In this document: positions 18,826 to 28,512 of the stretch, in pieces | Layout of the letters: each line of letters starts with the position of its first letter | Position numbering within the stretch: position 1 is the first letter of the stretch | NCBI RefSeq assembly: GCF_019204025.1 | Contig: NZ_JAGSPB010000002.1 | Span: 248,001-312,000 of the forward strand | Direction of reading: 5' to 3' | From: Erythrobacter ani | GTDB taxonomy: Bacteria; Pseudomonadota; Alphaproteobacteria; Sphingomonadales; Sphingomonadaceae | DNA length: 64,000 nt | Program-made: the position numbers and the translations under genes | The notes under the pieces: generated by a model | Seen by the model: the letters and a program-made list of their open reading frames with translations, nothing else | What the model was told of the DNA's origin: nothing | The model's database searches: none

Positions 18826-19277
18826 GCGCCCGGCTCCCAATTTGCAGGGGCAAGTTCGAAACCGGCGAAGTCAAAACCCGGTACGACGACGCAGGAGGCG
18901 AGGGTAAAACCTGCGGCATCGATATTCGGCGCTGCTGGACGTGCCGCCTGCCATGCCCCCTTGGCGACGACGCTCTGCAAGACCTCCCCTGTGGGGACAT
19001 CACCGCCAAGCGTAGCGCTGCGTACCGGCCCGCCATCCGTAGCCGAGATCATCAGTTCAAGCGGATCGCCAGCCTGCCAGATCCAGAGCTCATCCGCATC
19101 CACCCTGTGCCAATGCGAGTTCTCGCCGGATTTGAGCAAGAAGAGAATGGCGGTCCCACGCGATCGGCCCGACGCGTCCGGTTCTGCGCGGTAGGTTTCG
19201 CGGTACCAGCCTCCCTCGGGATGCGGTGCAAGCTGCAATTGTTCGATCAGCTCGTCCGCGCTATCAGTCGCCATCAT
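18822..19277 (-). CDS. DUF985 cupin protein
   Basis: The 151-residue protein has the cupin_5 (DUF985) pattern: APHPEGGWYRETYR, AILFLLKSGENSHWHRVDADELWIW and a C-terminal CVVVPGFDFAGFELA. Conserved His residues in SHWHR are candidate metal ligands. ATG 19277 follows AAAGGGG. It heads the DoxX and DUF3253 genes and is divergent from the dipeptidase. Confidence 0.87.
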   Translation of the reverse strand: MMATDSADELIEQLQLAPHPEGGWYRETYRAEPDASGRSRGTAILFLLKSGENSHWHRVDADELWIWQAGDPLELMISATDGGPVRSATLGGDVPTGEVLQSVVAKGAWQAARPAAPNIDAAGFTLASCVVVPGFDFAGFELAPANWEPGA

Positions 19278-19323
19278 GTAATGCCCCTTTTGTTGCGGGC
19301 AGTTACCGGGAGTTTCACCGAAG

Positions 19324-20643
19324 ATGCAATATCGCGCCATTTCTCCGCTCAATCTGTCCCTGGCGGCCATCGCCATCGCGCTCGCCAGCCCCGCAGCTGC
19401 GCAAGACGTCGCCGAAGATGCCGCCCCGGCGGCCGAGACGGATCCGGCGGTGGTGACCGCCAATGCCGTGCTCGACGCTGCCCCCGTTTTCGACGGTCAC
19501 AACGATGTTCCGATCCAGCTCCGCTCTCGGTTCGACAACCAGATCAACAATCTCGATTTCTTCGACACGACGGGCACCGGATCAACCCATCCGGAAGGTA
19601 GGGCGATGCATACCGACCTGATACGCTTGGCAGCAGGAAAGGTCGGTGCTCAATACTGGTCAGTCTACGTTCCCGTCAGCCTGTCTGAGCCGGAGGCGGT
19701 GCAGATGACGATGGAACAGATCGATGTGATGAAGCGATTGATCGCGCGCCACCCGGGAAGTCTCGCATACGCCGAAACGGCTGATCAGGTCGAAAGCGCG
19801 ATGGCAGATGGCAAGATCGCCTCACTCCTGGGTATGGAAGGTGGCCATTCGATCGGATCCAGCCTGGCGGTGCTCCGCCAGATGTACACGCTGGGCGCGC
19901 GCTATATGACGATCACCCATTCCGCCAACACACCGTGGGCGGACAGCGCAACCGATGAACCGGAGCACGGCGGCCTTTCCGATTTCGGCAAGGACGTCAT
20001 CCGCGAGATGAACCGGATCGGCATGCTGGTGGATCTCAGCCATGTCAGCGAGGAAGCAATGATGGATGCGCTCGACGTGGCGGAGGCGCCGGTGATCTTC
20101 AGCCACTCGGGAGCGCGCGCCGTCAACGGTCATGCGCGTAACGTCCCCGACAGCGTTCTGGCACGGCTGCCGGAAAACGGCGGCATTGTGATGGTTGTGG
20201 GCCTGCCCGGTTTCCTCAACGATGAACGGCGTCAGTGGTATGCTGAGCGGCAGGCAGAGGAGGCTCGGCAAAATTCGCTCTATCTTGGTCAGCCAGACGT
20301 CGTTTCGGCTGCCATGGCGGAATGGGACGCAAGCAATCCGGAACCGCAGACCATAATCAGTCACATGGCCGACCACATCGACCACATCAAACAGATTGCA
20401 GGCGTCGAGTATATTGGCATCGGTGCCGATTACGACGGCATGCCAACCGGCCCTATCGGTATGGAGGATGTGACCGGCTATCCAGCACTGTTTGCAGAGC
20501 TGGCGCGGCGCGGTTACTCGCAGGTCGAGCTTGAGCTGATATCGAGCCGCAATGCGATCCGCGTACTGCGGGATGCCGAGCGATACTCGGCGCGGGTGGT
20601 AGATCGGGCTCCGATCGAAAGCCTGCTACCCAGCAGCGAATGA
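19324..20643 (+). CDS. Exported membrane dipeptidase (peptidase M19)
   Basis: This is a periplasmic zinc dipeptidase of the renal-dipeptidase family with 439 residues. It has a signal peptide ending near PAAAQ. Metal-binding motifs are in order: FDGHNDVP, the bridging Glu in GMEGGHSIG, ITHSAN, DLSHVSEEA, FSHSGARA and GIGADYDG. It could release amino acids from dipeptides for the same nutritional niche as the other exported peptidases in the window. A 12-bp stem-loop follows the stop. Confidence 0.92.
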   Translation: MQYRAISPLNLSLAAIAIALASPAAAQDVAEDAAPAAETDPAVVTANAVLDAAPVFDGHNDVPIQLRSRFDNQINNLDFFDTTGTGSTHPEGRAMHTDLIRLAAGKVGAQYWSVYVPVSLSEPEAVQMTMEQIDVMKRLIARHPGSLAYAETADQVESAMADGKIASLLGMEGGHSIGSSLAVLRQMYTLGARYMTITHSANTPWADSATDEPEHGGLSDFGKDVIREMNRIGMLVDLSHVSEEAMMDALDVAEAPVIFSHSGARAVNGHARNVPDSVLARLPENGGIVMVVGLPGFLNDERRQWYAERQAEEARQNSLYLGQPDVVSAAMAEWDASNPEPQTIISHMADHIDHIKQIAGVEYIGIGADYDGMPTGPIGMEDVTGYPALFAELARRGYSQVELELISSRNAIRVLRDAERYSARVVDRAPIESLLPSSE

Positions 20644-20659
20644 TTTCAGCAGGCGCGAT

Positions 20660-20688
20660 GCGCGCGGGGAGGTAAGCTCTCCGCGCGC
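20660..20688. terminator. GC-rich stem-loop between convergent genes
   Basis: A 12-bp stem (GCGCGCGGGGAG/CTCTCCGCGCGC, one G-T pair) with a 5-nt loop lies between the M19 and DUF3008 stop codons. It lacks a long T run on either strand, so terminator function is likely but not certain. Confidence 0.6.
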
Positions 20689-20699
20689 TTGCTAGACAA

Positions 20700-20891
20700 T
20701 CAGTCTTCGCCGGCCGTTTCGGGCAGATCCTCGCGTGAGGTGGAGGCCATCGCTTCCAGCTCATCCTCGCTCATACTTTCGTACATTGCGACCGAGGCAC
20801 CCTGAAGGTCCGATTTGTCGGTTTCGCCGCGTTTTGCCGAGAGCGCCGCTCCCGCAGCCTGCTGCTGCGCCTTGCTCTTTGCCTCGGGCAT
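20700..20891 (-). CDS. DUF3008 small protein
   Basis: The 63-residue protein begins with the DUF3008 hallmark KSKAQQQAAGAALSAKRG and contains GASVAMYESMSEDELEAMAST. The family is common in alphaproteobacteria, and its function is unknown. Its ATG shares one base with the stop of the HVA1 gene (TGATG), so the two are coupled. Confidence 0.85.
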   Translation of the reverse strand: MPEAKSKAQQQAAGAALSAKRGETDKSDLQGASVAMYESMSEDELEAMASTSREDLPETAGED

Positions 20892-21118
20892 CAGTCCTGG
20901 GCCTCAAGCTCGCTGCCGCGCTTGAGCACTTCGTCGCCATCTTCCTGCTTGATGAGGTAGGCGGGATTGTCCTCGTCACCGTCCTTGGTGACTTCGGTGC
21001 CTTGAAGCGTACGGGTTACCTCACGTTCGAACCGTTCGGTAATCTGGCCCTTGCCTTCGCCGTTGCCCCAGTTCCACTTCACATATTGGTTGGTCTGGAA
21101 ACTGTTGGAATTGCTCAT
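20891..21118 (-). CDS. HVA1 / DUF2945 (TUDOR-like) protein
   Basis: The 75-residue protein has the pattern YVKWNWGNGEGKGQI, EREVTRTLQGTEVTKD, NPAYLIKQEDGDEVLKRGSEL, typical of the hypervirulence-associated TUDOR-like family (DUF2945). ATG 21118 is set by AGGAG eight bases upstream; an in-frame TTG at 21157 is rejected. The ribosome-binding site is completely inside a perfect 13-bp inverted repeat. It is coupled to DUF3008, and the pair is commonly found together as stress-type small proteins. Confidence 0.85.
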   Translation of the reverse strand: MSNSNSFQTNQYVKWNWGNGEGKGQITERFEREVTRTLQGTEVTKDGDEDNPAYLIKQEDGDEVLKRGSELEAQD

Positions 21119-21119
21119 G

Positions 21120-21151
21120 ATTAATCTCCTGATTGATTTCAGGAGATTAAT
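21120..21151 (-). promoter_or_regulatory. Perfect 13-bp inverted repeat over the HVA1 ribosome-binding site
   Basis: ATTAATCTCCTGA, a 6-nt spacer, and TCAGGAGATTAAT pair perfectly. The arm next to the start codon contains the Shine-Dalgarno AGGAG, which in mRNA would pair with CTCCT of the other arm. A GGAAC-N17-CATT element (21174-21149) overlaps the outer arm as a near-match to an EcfG promoter. An RNA switch or a repressor operator are both possible. Confidence 0.7.
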
Positions 21152-21187
21152 GACCAAACCGGCCCTGAGGTTCCGGAAGAGCTGGCG

Positions 21188-21352
21188 TCAGTTGGCAGAA
21201 CCCGTAAGCGCTGGAACAATCCAGATGACGCTCATGGCGATGATCGCGAGCAACAGGCTTATGCCGAGGACATAGCGCATGATGCCAGTTGTGTGCGCAC
21301 CGCGCGCGTCGTCGTCTTCGATGTGGATTCCGTTATCGTCTTCGTGTGCCAT
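21188..21352 (-). CDS. Small single-pass membrane protein
   Basis: The protein has 54 residues starting at ATG 21352 behind GGAG. An acidic N-terminus (HEDDNGIHIEDDDARG) is followed by one strongly hydrophobic segment (VLGISLLLAIIAMSVIWIV). No family is recognised. It lies between dapD and HVA1 on the same strand. Confidence 0.68.
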   Translation of the reverse strand: MAHEDDNGIHIEDDDARGAHTTGIMRYVLGISLLLAIIAMSVIWIVPALTGSAN

Positions 21353-21425
21353 GTGAACTCCGTTTGAAACGATATAGCCGAGCGTGGCCCGGCCTGAAAG
21401 CCCGTTCGTCAACAGGCGAAAAAAA

Positions 21426-22262
21426 TCAGTCGCGAAGCAGCTCGTTGATGCCGGTCTTCGAACGTGTCTGCGCATCGACCGTCTTGACGATCACTGCGCA
21501 ATAAAGCGATGGTCCGGTCGATCCATCGGGTAGCGGCTTGCCAGGCAGCGCGCCTGGAACAACCACCGCATACGGCGGAACTTCGCCCATATGGATCTCG
21601 CCAGTCGCCCGGTCGACGATCTTGGTCGATGCGCCGAGATAAACGCCCATGGAAAGCACCGCCCCTTCGCCCACGCGAACGCCTTCTGCTACTTCGCTGC
21701 GCGCTCCGATGAAGGCGCCGTCGCCGATGATGACGGGCTCAGCCTGCAAAGGTTCCAGCACCCCACCAATGCCCGCACCGCCGGAAAGGTGCACGTTCTT
21801 GCCGATCTGGGCGCACGATCCCACCGTCGCCCAGGTGTCGACCATTGTCCCTTCACCGACATAAGCACCGATATTGACGAAGCTCGGCATCAAAACTGCG
21901 CCTTTGCCGATGAAGCTGCCGCGGCGCACGACCGCACCGGGAACGACACGAAAGCCGGCCTCGCGAAACCGGTTGTCTCCCCAACCGGCAAACTTCGTCG
22001 GCACCTTGTCGAATGCGGGATCGCCTGCTGATCCCCCTTCGACTACTCGGTTGTCCTTGAGCCGGAAAGACAGGAGCACCGCCTTCTTAAGCCATTGATT
22101 GACCCGCCAACCGCCATTCCCGTCCGGTTCGGCGACGCGGGCCTCGCCGCTGTCGAGCATCGCCAGCGCTTCGGCGACCGGGTGACGCACTTCGCTGCCC
22201 GGAGTTACATCTGCGCGGTTTTCCCAAGCGGTCTCGATGTCGGCGATGAGTGTCTCGGTCAT
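21426..22262 (-). CDS. dapD: Tetrahydrodipicolinate N-succinyltransferase DapD
   Basis: DapD transfers succinyl from succinyl-CoA to tetrahydrodipicolinate in the succinylase route to lysine and meso-diaminopimelate. The 278-residue protein shows the left-handed beta-helix hexapeptide repeats ([27 protein letters not shown] segments, [21 protein letters not shown]) and a C-terminal succinyl-CoA region. Length is normal. It acts in the cytosol and stands without other dap genes here. Confidence 0.95.
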   Translation of the reverse strand: MTETLIADIETAWENRADVTPGSEVRHPVAEALAMLDSGEARVAEPDGNGGWRVNQWLKKAVLLSFRLKDNRVVEGGSAGDPAFDKVPTKFAGWGDNRFREAGFRVVPGAVVRRGSFIGKGAVLMPSFVNIGAYVGEGTMVDTWATVGSCAQIGKNVHLSGGAGIGGVLEPLQAEPVIIGDGAFIGARSEVAEGVRVGEGAVLSMGVYLGASTKIVDRATGEIHMGEVPPYAVVVPGALPGKPLPDGSTGPSLYCAVIVKTVDAQTRSKTGINELLRD

Positions 22263-22430
22263 GGTGCCTCTTGCGAAAGAAGGGATTTCGATCTGAAGCG
22301 CTGCTAGCTGCGGAACGTGCTTGCCACAAGGCGATAAGCAAATTTGCCCGCCTCAAGGTACGTGTTGCTTACGTTAAGTTTTCCATCCTATGCCTAGGGC
22401 ACTAGGGGAATCTTATTCGAGGTCGCAATT

Positions 22431-24854
22431 ATGGAGAACCCCCCGGCAGCAAGGTCTGCGGACAAGGTTGGTGCCTTCGTCCGGATCAAGCGCGCACCTG
22501 TTCGAAAGCTCGGGGCGTCTGCCGCCCTGTGCGCCTTGCTCAGTGCCTGCGGCGGCGGAGGGCCTTCTTCCGGTGCGCCGATCGCTTCGCTCCCCGCTCC
22601 TGCCCCGCCGCCGCCTCCTCCTCCGTCTCCACCGCCACCTCCTCCGCCGGTGGATTTTGATACGGCGGAGTTCAGGCGATCCAATGGACCTGTCTTTCAC
22701 GGAGCCGACACCGCATGGCGAGAGGGCGCGACAGGCAGCGGTGAAATCATCGCAGTGATCGATACGGGCATAGATAGCGACAGCCCGGAGTTCGCGGGCC
22801 GCATCCATCCCCTTTCCACCGACATCGTGGCCGATCGCGGTATCGATCCGCTCGACGATCACGGGACGAACGTGGCTCTCGTCGCGGCTGCGGCGCGGAA
22901 CAATTCCGGCGTCGTCGGCACGGCATTCGATGCGCAGATCCTCGCCGTGCGTGCAGATGATCCGGGATCATGCGGCGTCGACACGCCAGATGACCCGACA
23001 TTGGGCTGCAATTTCTCAAGTGCCGATATTGCCACGGGTATCGATCTCGCCGTCAGAGCAGGCGCTACCGTGGTCAATCTGAGCCTTGGCGGCGGGCCGA
23101 CGTCGCAAAGCGTGCTGGATGCCGTCGCGCGCGCTGCGAGCGCAGGCGTCGTCGTGGTCGTCGCCGCCGGAAACGGAGGCGCTGGTGGTGATCCTGATAT
23201 CGACCCCGACCAGCCTGATCCTTTCGCCGCTGGTATTCGGCAGGCGGGTGGCGGTAACGTTATCATCGTCGGTTCGGTCGACGATCAGGGTGCATTCTCC
23301 AGCTTCAGCAACCGGGCGGGCGATTTCTCCACTTCGTTCATCTCGGCTCTCGGCGAACGGATTTGCTGCGTTTACGATGACGGTGAGATCTTCGTCGAAA
23401 CCATAGACGGGCAGCAGTTCGTCACTCTCTTTTCCGGCACGAGTTTCGCCGCTCCGCAGGTTGCAGGCGCGGTCGCAATTTTGGCGCAGGCCTTTCCCAA
23501 TCTCACCGGAGCGGAAATCGTCGAAATTCTGTTCGACACTGCGCGCGACGCTGGCGAAGTCGGTGCTGACCCAGTGTTCGGAACCGGCATTCTGGACATC
23601 GCGGCGGCCTTCGAACCTTCAGGTGCGACCACGGTCGCCGGGTCCGGAAATGTGCTTGCGCTTGGCGAAAGTTTCGGCCTCGGGTCCGCGGCCATGGGTG
23701 ATGCGCTGTCGTACGTTTCGATCGATACCGTTGTCCTCGATAAGTACCGCCGAGCCTATGACGTCGAACTCGGGCATGATGCTGCGAACGCGGCGCAGGT
23801 CCAACGTCTGCGCCGCGCGGTTGAAGCCGGAGGAATCACACGTGCAACGGACGGAGATAGCTTGTCCTTCGCTGTGACCATTGCCGAGGGGCCGCGCGGC
23901 GGTGGGATCGGATGGTCGAGCGAGCTGCAATTGACGCCGGAAGAGGCGCAGGGCGCGCGGGTGCTGGCCGCAAGAGTGGCCGCGCGCGTCTCTCCTGACA
24001 TGCAACTGGGTTTCGGAATTGCGCAGGGCGCACGAGGGCTGGTTGGTCAGCTCCAAGGGGCGGAACGTCCGGCATTTGCCGTGGCTCCGCGCGCCGGAGC
24101 GGATACAGGTTTTCTCACCAGCACCGATGTTTCGTTCGCTGCGCGGCAGGTGTTCGGCAATTGGGGTGTGACTTTCGCCGCTGAAAGCGGGCGCGCGTGG
24201 TTGGGAGACAATCGCCGATCGAACGATGTGGTCTACGGTGTGCGCGAAAGGCGGCGAACGACCACTTTCAGCCTCGCTGCCGATCGAGACTTCGGTGAGA
24301 CAGGCACGGCGATTGGGCTGACGTGGCTTTCCGAAAAAGAGACGCTTCTGGGCGGTCACTTCAATTCAGCCTTGGGTCTCGCGGGCGCGGACACGCTTTA
24401 TCTCGACGCCGATATCGTGCAACGGATGGGACGCAAGTGGCGGGCTGGGATGGCTTTCAGGGGAGGCATGACCCGGCCGCGGGGTGGCGCGTTGATTGGT
24501 GGTGGATCGCAGCTAATTTCAGAAGCCTGGTCCATCGACCTTTCCCGCACTGGCAACTTTACTGTAAATGACACGGTCGGGTTAAGAGTGAGCCAACCAT
24601 TGCGGGTCAGCGGCGGAGGGCTCGATCTCGACCTGCCGGTGGCCTATGACTACGCCAGCGAAAGGCCGATCATCGGACGCCAGAGACTCTCGCTTTCGCC
24701 AGAGGGACGCGAACTCATGAGTGAGCTAACATGGGGCGGACCGCTGCTCTTCGGATATGCCCGCGCAAGTGCTTTTTACCGGATTGAGCCAGGGCATTTC
24801 GCCGCGGCACCCGATGACATGGGAGCTATCGTAACCTTCAGCACATCATTCTGA
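22431..24854 (+). CDS. S8 subtilisin-like serine protease lipoprotein with C-terminal outer-membrane-like domain
   Basis: The protein has 807 residues. A lipobox (LLSAC, Cys40) is followed by a Pro-run linker (residues 56-73). The subtilase domain has the full triad: Asp111 (AVIDTGID), His144 (DDHGTNVA) and Ser338 (SGTSFAAP). From about residue 400 the sequence alternates polar and hydrophobic residues and ends in Phe (FSTSF), like a beta-barrel translocator of autotransporters. A lipoprotein signal combined with a barrel is unusual. It is probably a surface protease. Confidence 0.85.
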   Translation: MENPPAARSADKVGAFVRIKRAPVRKLGASAALCALLSACGGGGPSSGAPIASLPAPAPPPPPPPSPPPPPPPVDFDTAEFRRSNGPVFHGADTAWREGATGSGEIIAVIDTGIDSDSPEFAGRIHPLSTDIVADRGIDPLDDHGTNVALVAAAARNNSGVVGTAFDAQILAVRADDPGSCGVDTPDDPTLGCNFSSADIATGIDLAVRAGATVVNLSLGGGPTSQSVLDAVARAASAGVVVVVAAGNGGAGGDPDIDPDQPDPFAAGIRQAGGGNVIIVGSVDDQGAFSSFSNRAGDFSTSFISALGERICCVYDDGEIFVETIDGQQFVTLFSGTSFAAPQVAGAVAILAQAFPNLTGAEIVEILFDTARDAGEVGADPVFGTGILDIAAAFEPSGATTVAGSGNVLALGESFGLGSAAMGDALSYVSIDTVVLDKYRRAYDVELGHDAANAAQVQRLRRAVEAGGITRATDGDSLSFAVTIAEGPRGGGIGWSSELQLTPEEAQGARVLAARVAARVSPDMQLGFGIAQGARGLVGQLQGAERPAFAVAPRAGADTGFLTSTDVSFAARQVFGNWGVTFAAESGRAWLGDNRRSNDVVYGVRERRRTTTFSLAADRDFGETGTAIGLTWLSEKETLLGGHFNSALGLAGADTLYLDADIVQRMGRKWRAGMAFRGGMTRPRGGALIGGGSQLISEAWSIDLSRTGNFTVNDTVGLRVSQPLRVSGGGLDLDLPVAYDYASERPIIGRQRLSLSPEGRELMSELTWGGPLLFGYARASAFYRIEPGHFAAAPDDMGAIVTFSTSF

Positions 24855-24857
24855 AGA

Positions 24858-25946
24858 TCAACCGGGCATGCCCGCCGCACGGGCAAATTCCGCCGCCCGA
24901 TCGACCAGCTGGTTCACCCGTCCGCTCATGGATTTCGCATGAGCCGACGACGCCGTGCCATCGATCACGCGTTTTTTGATACCCTGCATGATGCCGGCGA
25001 GCCGGAACAGGTTGTATGCGAAATACCAGTCCATCGGAGGTACGGGATAGCCGGTGCGTGCGACATAACGTTCCACCGCCTGCTCGACCGACGGAATTCC
25101 GAGAGCGCCGAGATCTAGGCCCAACAGACCGGCTCGTCCGTCGGCAGGCTGGAACCAGTTGAGCATCAGGTAGCTGAAATCCGCGATCGGATCGCCGAGG
25201 GTCGATAGCTCCCAATCGAGCACGGCGATGATGCGGTTTTCCTGCTTGTGGAAGATCACGTTGTCCAGCCTGTAATCGCCGTGCACGACGCTGCTTTCAT
25301 GCTGCGGCGGAATGGTTTCAGGCAGCCATTCGATCAGCCGTTCCATTTCCGGCATATGCTCTGTTTCTGACAGCTTATACTGTTTCGACCAGCGAGCGAT
25401 CTGGCGGGCGCAATAATCCATCGGCTTGCCGAAATCGCCGAGACCAATTTCATTCGGCTTGTTCAGATGCAAATCGGCCATCGTGTCGATGAGCGAATTG
25501 TAAAGCTCGCGCCGCTCTTCGGGCGAGCAGTCCGGAAGGGCACCGTTCCACAGGCTGCGCCCGTCCGCCATGCTCATGACGAAGAATTTCGAACCAAGGA
25601 CTTCAGGGTCTTCACACAGGCCGTATGTGCGCGGCACAGGAAAACCTGTTGGATAGAGCCCCGTCATCGCCTTGTATTCACGGTCTACCGCGTGCGCGCT
25701 CGGCAACAGTTTTCCGAATGGCTGGCGGCGCAGGACGTAATTCGCCTGAGGTGTTTCGATCTTGTAGGTCGGGTTCGATTGTCCGCCTTTGAACTTGGTA
25801 TAGTTGATCGGGCCGGCGAAACCTTCGACATTGGCTTCGAACCAGTCGGTCAGCTTGCCGAGGTCCAGCTTGTCCTTGTCGGTCACTTCGACCGTACCGA
25901 CCATTTCCTTGTCGAAATCGATCTGGGGTGCGTTGTCGGTAGCCAT
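24858..25946 (-). CDS. APH-type phosphotransferase (acyl-CoA dehydrogenase-associated)
   Basis: The 362-residue cytosolic protein has the aminoglycoside-phosphotransferase/choline-kinase fold: KGGQSNPTY, YVLRRQPFGKLL, VVHGDYRLDNV (catalytic Asp) and VLDWELSTLGDP (metal-binding Asp). This branch is usually found next to acyl-CoA dehydrogenases, as here, and resembles the ACAD10/11 kinase domain that phosphorylates hydroxy-acyl-CoAs. Its ATG overlaps the alcohol dehydrogenase stop (TGATG), so it belongs to the same operon. Confidence 0.88.
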   Translation of the reverse strand: MATDNAPQIDFDKEMVGTVEVTDKDKLDLGKLTDWFEANVEGFAGPINYTKFKGGQSNPTYKIETPQANYVLRRQPFGKLLPSAHAVDREYKAMTGLYPTGFPVPRTYGLCEDPEVLGSKFFVMSMADGRSLWNGALPDCSPEERRELYNSLIDTMADLHLNKPNEIGLGDFGKPMDYCARQIARWSKQYKLSETEHMPEMERLIEWLPETIPPQHESSVVHGDYRLDNVIFHKQENRIIAVLDWELSTLGDPIADFSYLMLNWFQPADGRAGLLGLDLGALGIPSVEQAVERYVARTGYPVPPMDWYFAYNLFRLAGIMQGIKKRVIDGTASSAHAKSMSGRVNQLVDRAAEFARAAGMPG

Positions 25947-27046
25947 CAGTCGAACACCACCACGCTGCGTGCCGAATGCCCCTCACGCATCTTGTCGAAG
26001 CCGGCGTTGACGTCCTCAAGGCCGATACGCTCGGCGATAATCGTGTCGAGATCGAGCAGCCCGCGCATGTAGAAATCAACGAGGCGGGGGAGGTCGACCG
26101 GGAAATGGTTCATCCCCATGATCGCTCCCATGAGTTTCTTCCCGCCCAGCAGGTCCATCGCCGACAGCCCCACTTTGCAATCGAGCGGCATCATGCCGAG
26201 AATGACGGCGGTTCCGCCGCGGCGCAGCGATGCCACAGCAAGGTCCGCTGCCGCCTGACGGCCCACTGCCTCGATACCGAAATCGACACCGCCGCCGGAA
26301 ATCGCCATAATCTGGTTGGCGGCATCGTCCGCCAATGCATCCACGGTGTGGGTGGCGCCCAGTGCTTCTGCCAGAGCACGCTTTTCAGGAAGCGGATCGG
26401 CGGCGATCACCTTGCCTGCACCTGCAATTTTCGCAGCGTTGATCGCAGCAAGCCCGACTCCGCCGCAACCGATCACGGCAACCGACTGACCCGGCGTGAC
26501 ATTGCACGCATTGAAGATAGTGCCTGCGCCGGTCGTAACCGCGCATCCGATGATAGCAGCCCGATCGAACGGCATGTCCTTGTCGATCGAAACGCAGGCG
26601 TGTTCATGGATCAGCATCTGCTCGGATAGGGCCGAGAGGTTGAGCATCTGATTTACCGGTTCGCTCTCTCCCGAACCGCGGGAGCGCGTCATGCGCGGCA
26701 CATCGCCCTTGCCGCGCCGGGTGTCCGCGCCGAGACAAAGCGCCATGCGGCCGGTCACGCAGAACTCGCAGTGGCCGCAAAACGCGCTGAGGCAGGAGAC
26801 GACATGATCGCCCGGCTTCACCGTTCTTACTTCCGAACCGACAGCTTTCACGATGCCCGCCGCTTCGTGCCCGGGAATGCAGGGCAGGGGATGCGGATAA
26901 GCACCGTCGATGAAGTGCAGGTCCGAATGGCAGAGGCCGCAGGCCTTGGTGTCGATCAGGACTTCGTGCGGCATCGGATCGGCGACATCGATTTCGCCGA
27001 TCACAAGTCCTTCACCCGGAGTTTCCAGGATTGCTGCTTTTGCCAT
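25946..27046 (-). CDS. Zinc-dependent alcohol dehydrogenase (MDR family)
   Basis: The 366-residue protein oxidises an alcohol with NAD. The catalytic zinc site CGLCHSDLHF and GHEAAGIV, the structural zinc cysteines in CGHCEFCVTGRMALC, and the dinucleotide-binding GCGGVGLAAINAAKIAGA are intact. It resembles class III-like dehydrogenases. It is upstream of the APH-type kinase and 29 bp downstream of an acyl-CoA dehydrogenase, so all three probably serve one degradation pathway. Confidence 0.92.
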   Translation of the reverse strand: MAKAAILETPGEGLVIGEIDVADPMPHEVLIDTKACGLCHSDLHFIDGAYPHPLPCIPGHEAAGIVKAVGSEVRTVKPGDHVVSCLSAFCGHCEFCVTGRMALCLGADTRRGKGDVPRMTRSRGSGESEPVNQMLNLSALSEQMLIHEHACVSIDKDMPFDRAAIIGCAVTTGAGTIFNACNVTPGQSVAVIGCGGVGLAAINAAKIAGAGKVIAADPLPEKRALAEALGATHTVDALADDAANQIMAISGGGVDFGIEAVGRQAAADLAVASLRRGGTAVILGMMPLDCKVGLSAMDLLGGKKLMGAIMGMNHFPVDLPRLVDFYMRGLLDLDTIIAERIGLEDVNAGFDKMREGHSARSVVVFD

Positions 27047-27075
27047 TTTCGGCCTCTCCTCTACCGCGTCCGCGC

Positions 27076-28413
27076 TTAGCGCGTAGCGCCCATGTCGCCC
27101 GAGCTCAGATTGCCGCTATCATTGGCCGCCCTTCCGCTGTCACCGCGAAGGGCATTGGCAGTCGGACCCGCTTCGGGGATATGCTTGCCAAACTCCATTC
27201 GCGCGATCGAACGGGCATGGACTTCGTCGGGACCATCGGCGAGCCTGAGCGTCCGCTGATGGGCATACGCATTGGCAAGACCGTAATCGTTCGACACACC
27301 GCCGCCGCCATGAGCCTGGATCGCGTCGTCGATGATCTTGAGGGCCATGTTCGGCGCCTGAACCTTGATCATGGCGATTTCCTGCTTGGCCGATTTGTTG
27401 CCGACCTTGTCCATCATGTCTGCCGCTTTCAGGCAGAGCAGGCGGGTCATGTCGATATCGATACGCGCGCGCGCGACTCGCTCTTCCCAGACGGAATGCT
27501 TGTAGATCGGCTTGCCGAAGGCTTCGCGTTCCTGAAGACGCTTGCACATCTTCGCCAGCGCTTCTTCGGCTACGCCGATCGTGCGCATGCAATGGTGGAT
27601 ACGGCCCGGGCCGAGGCGACCCTGCGCAATCTCGAAACCGCGACCTTCGCCCAGCAGCATGTTTGTGACGGGCACGCGGACATCCTTCATTTCGACTTCC
27701 ATATGACCGTGCGGCGCATCGTCATAGCCGAATACCGGCAGGTGACGGATGATGTTCACGCCCGGTGCGTCATTGGGCATCAGCAGCATGCTCTGCTGCG
27801 CGTGGCGACCGGCGGAAAAGTCAGTCTTGCCCATCACGATGGAGACTTTGCAGCGCGGATCACCCAAGCCAGATGACCACCATTTACGGCCATTGATGAC
27901 GTATTCGTCGCCATCGCGTTCGATACGGGTTTCGATGTTTGTCGCATCGGAGCTTGCGGTGAAAGGCTCGGTCATCAGGAAGGCACTGCGGATTTCGCCG
28001 TTCATGATCGGTTTCAGCCATTGTTCTTTCTGTTCGCGCGTGCCGTAGCGGTGGAACACTTCCATGTTGCCGGTGTCCGGCGCGGAGCAATTGAAGACCT
28101 CGCTCGCCCAGCCGATGCGGCCCATTTCCTCTGCGCACAGCGCGTATTCGAGGTTGGTGAGACCCGGACCCTCGAATTCGAAGGTGTCGTCGACGTGGTG
28201 GTGGCTCTCATTGCGCGGCGGCATGAACAGGTTCCAGATACCCGCTTCCTTGGCGAGTTTCTTCTTGTCCTCGATGATCTGGATCACCTTCCAGCGGTCG
28301 CCTTCGGCGTCTTGCTGTTTGTAGGTGTCCATGTTCGGGCGGACATGCGTTTCGATGAAGTCGCGCACGCGGTCGCGCCAATAGACCTGGCGTTCGGTGG
28401 GTTGAAAATCCAT
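27076..28413 (-). CDS. Acyl-CoA dehydrogenase family protein (long form)
   Basis: The 445-residue flavoprotein has the ACAD pattern: [19 protein letters not shown] (substrate/FAD loop), [28 protein letters not shown] [13 protein letters not shown], and [13 protein letters not shown] near the FAD. The conserved C-terminal region [22 protein letters not shown] is the ACAD10/11-like version. With the APH kinase next door this matches a 4-hydroxy- or branched-acid oxidation module. Start ATG 28413 follows AGAGAGG. Confidence 0.92.
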   Translation of the reverse strand: MDFQPTERQVYWRDRVRDFIETHVRPNMDTYKQQDAEGDRWKVIQIIEDKKKLAKEAGIWNLFMPPRNESHHHVDDTFEFEGPGLTNLEYALCAEEMGRIGWASEVFNCSAPDTGNMEVFHRYGTREQKEQWLKPIMNGEIRSAFLMTEPFTASSDATNIETRIERDGDEYVINGRKWWSSGLGDPRCKVSIVMGKTDFSAGRHAQQSMLLMPNDAPGVNIIRHLPVFGYDDAPHGHMEVEMKDVRVPVTNMLLGEGRGFEIAQGRLGPGRIHHCMRTIGVAEEALAKMCKRLQEREAFGKPIYKHSVWEERVARARIDIDMTRLLCLKAADMMDKVGNKSAKQEIAMIKVQAPNMALKIIDDAIQAHGGGGVSNDYGLANAYAHQRTLRLADGPDEVHARSIARMEFGKHIPEAGPTANALRGDSGRAANDSGNLSSGDMGATR

Positions 28414-28512
28414 GGGGGTTTTCCTCTCTAGTCCTGAATTGCAATCGAATCTGTTAGAACAACCGTGGCAGAGGCGTATGGCCGCGCCAAGCTCTCATTT
28501 ATGGCTGTCGGC

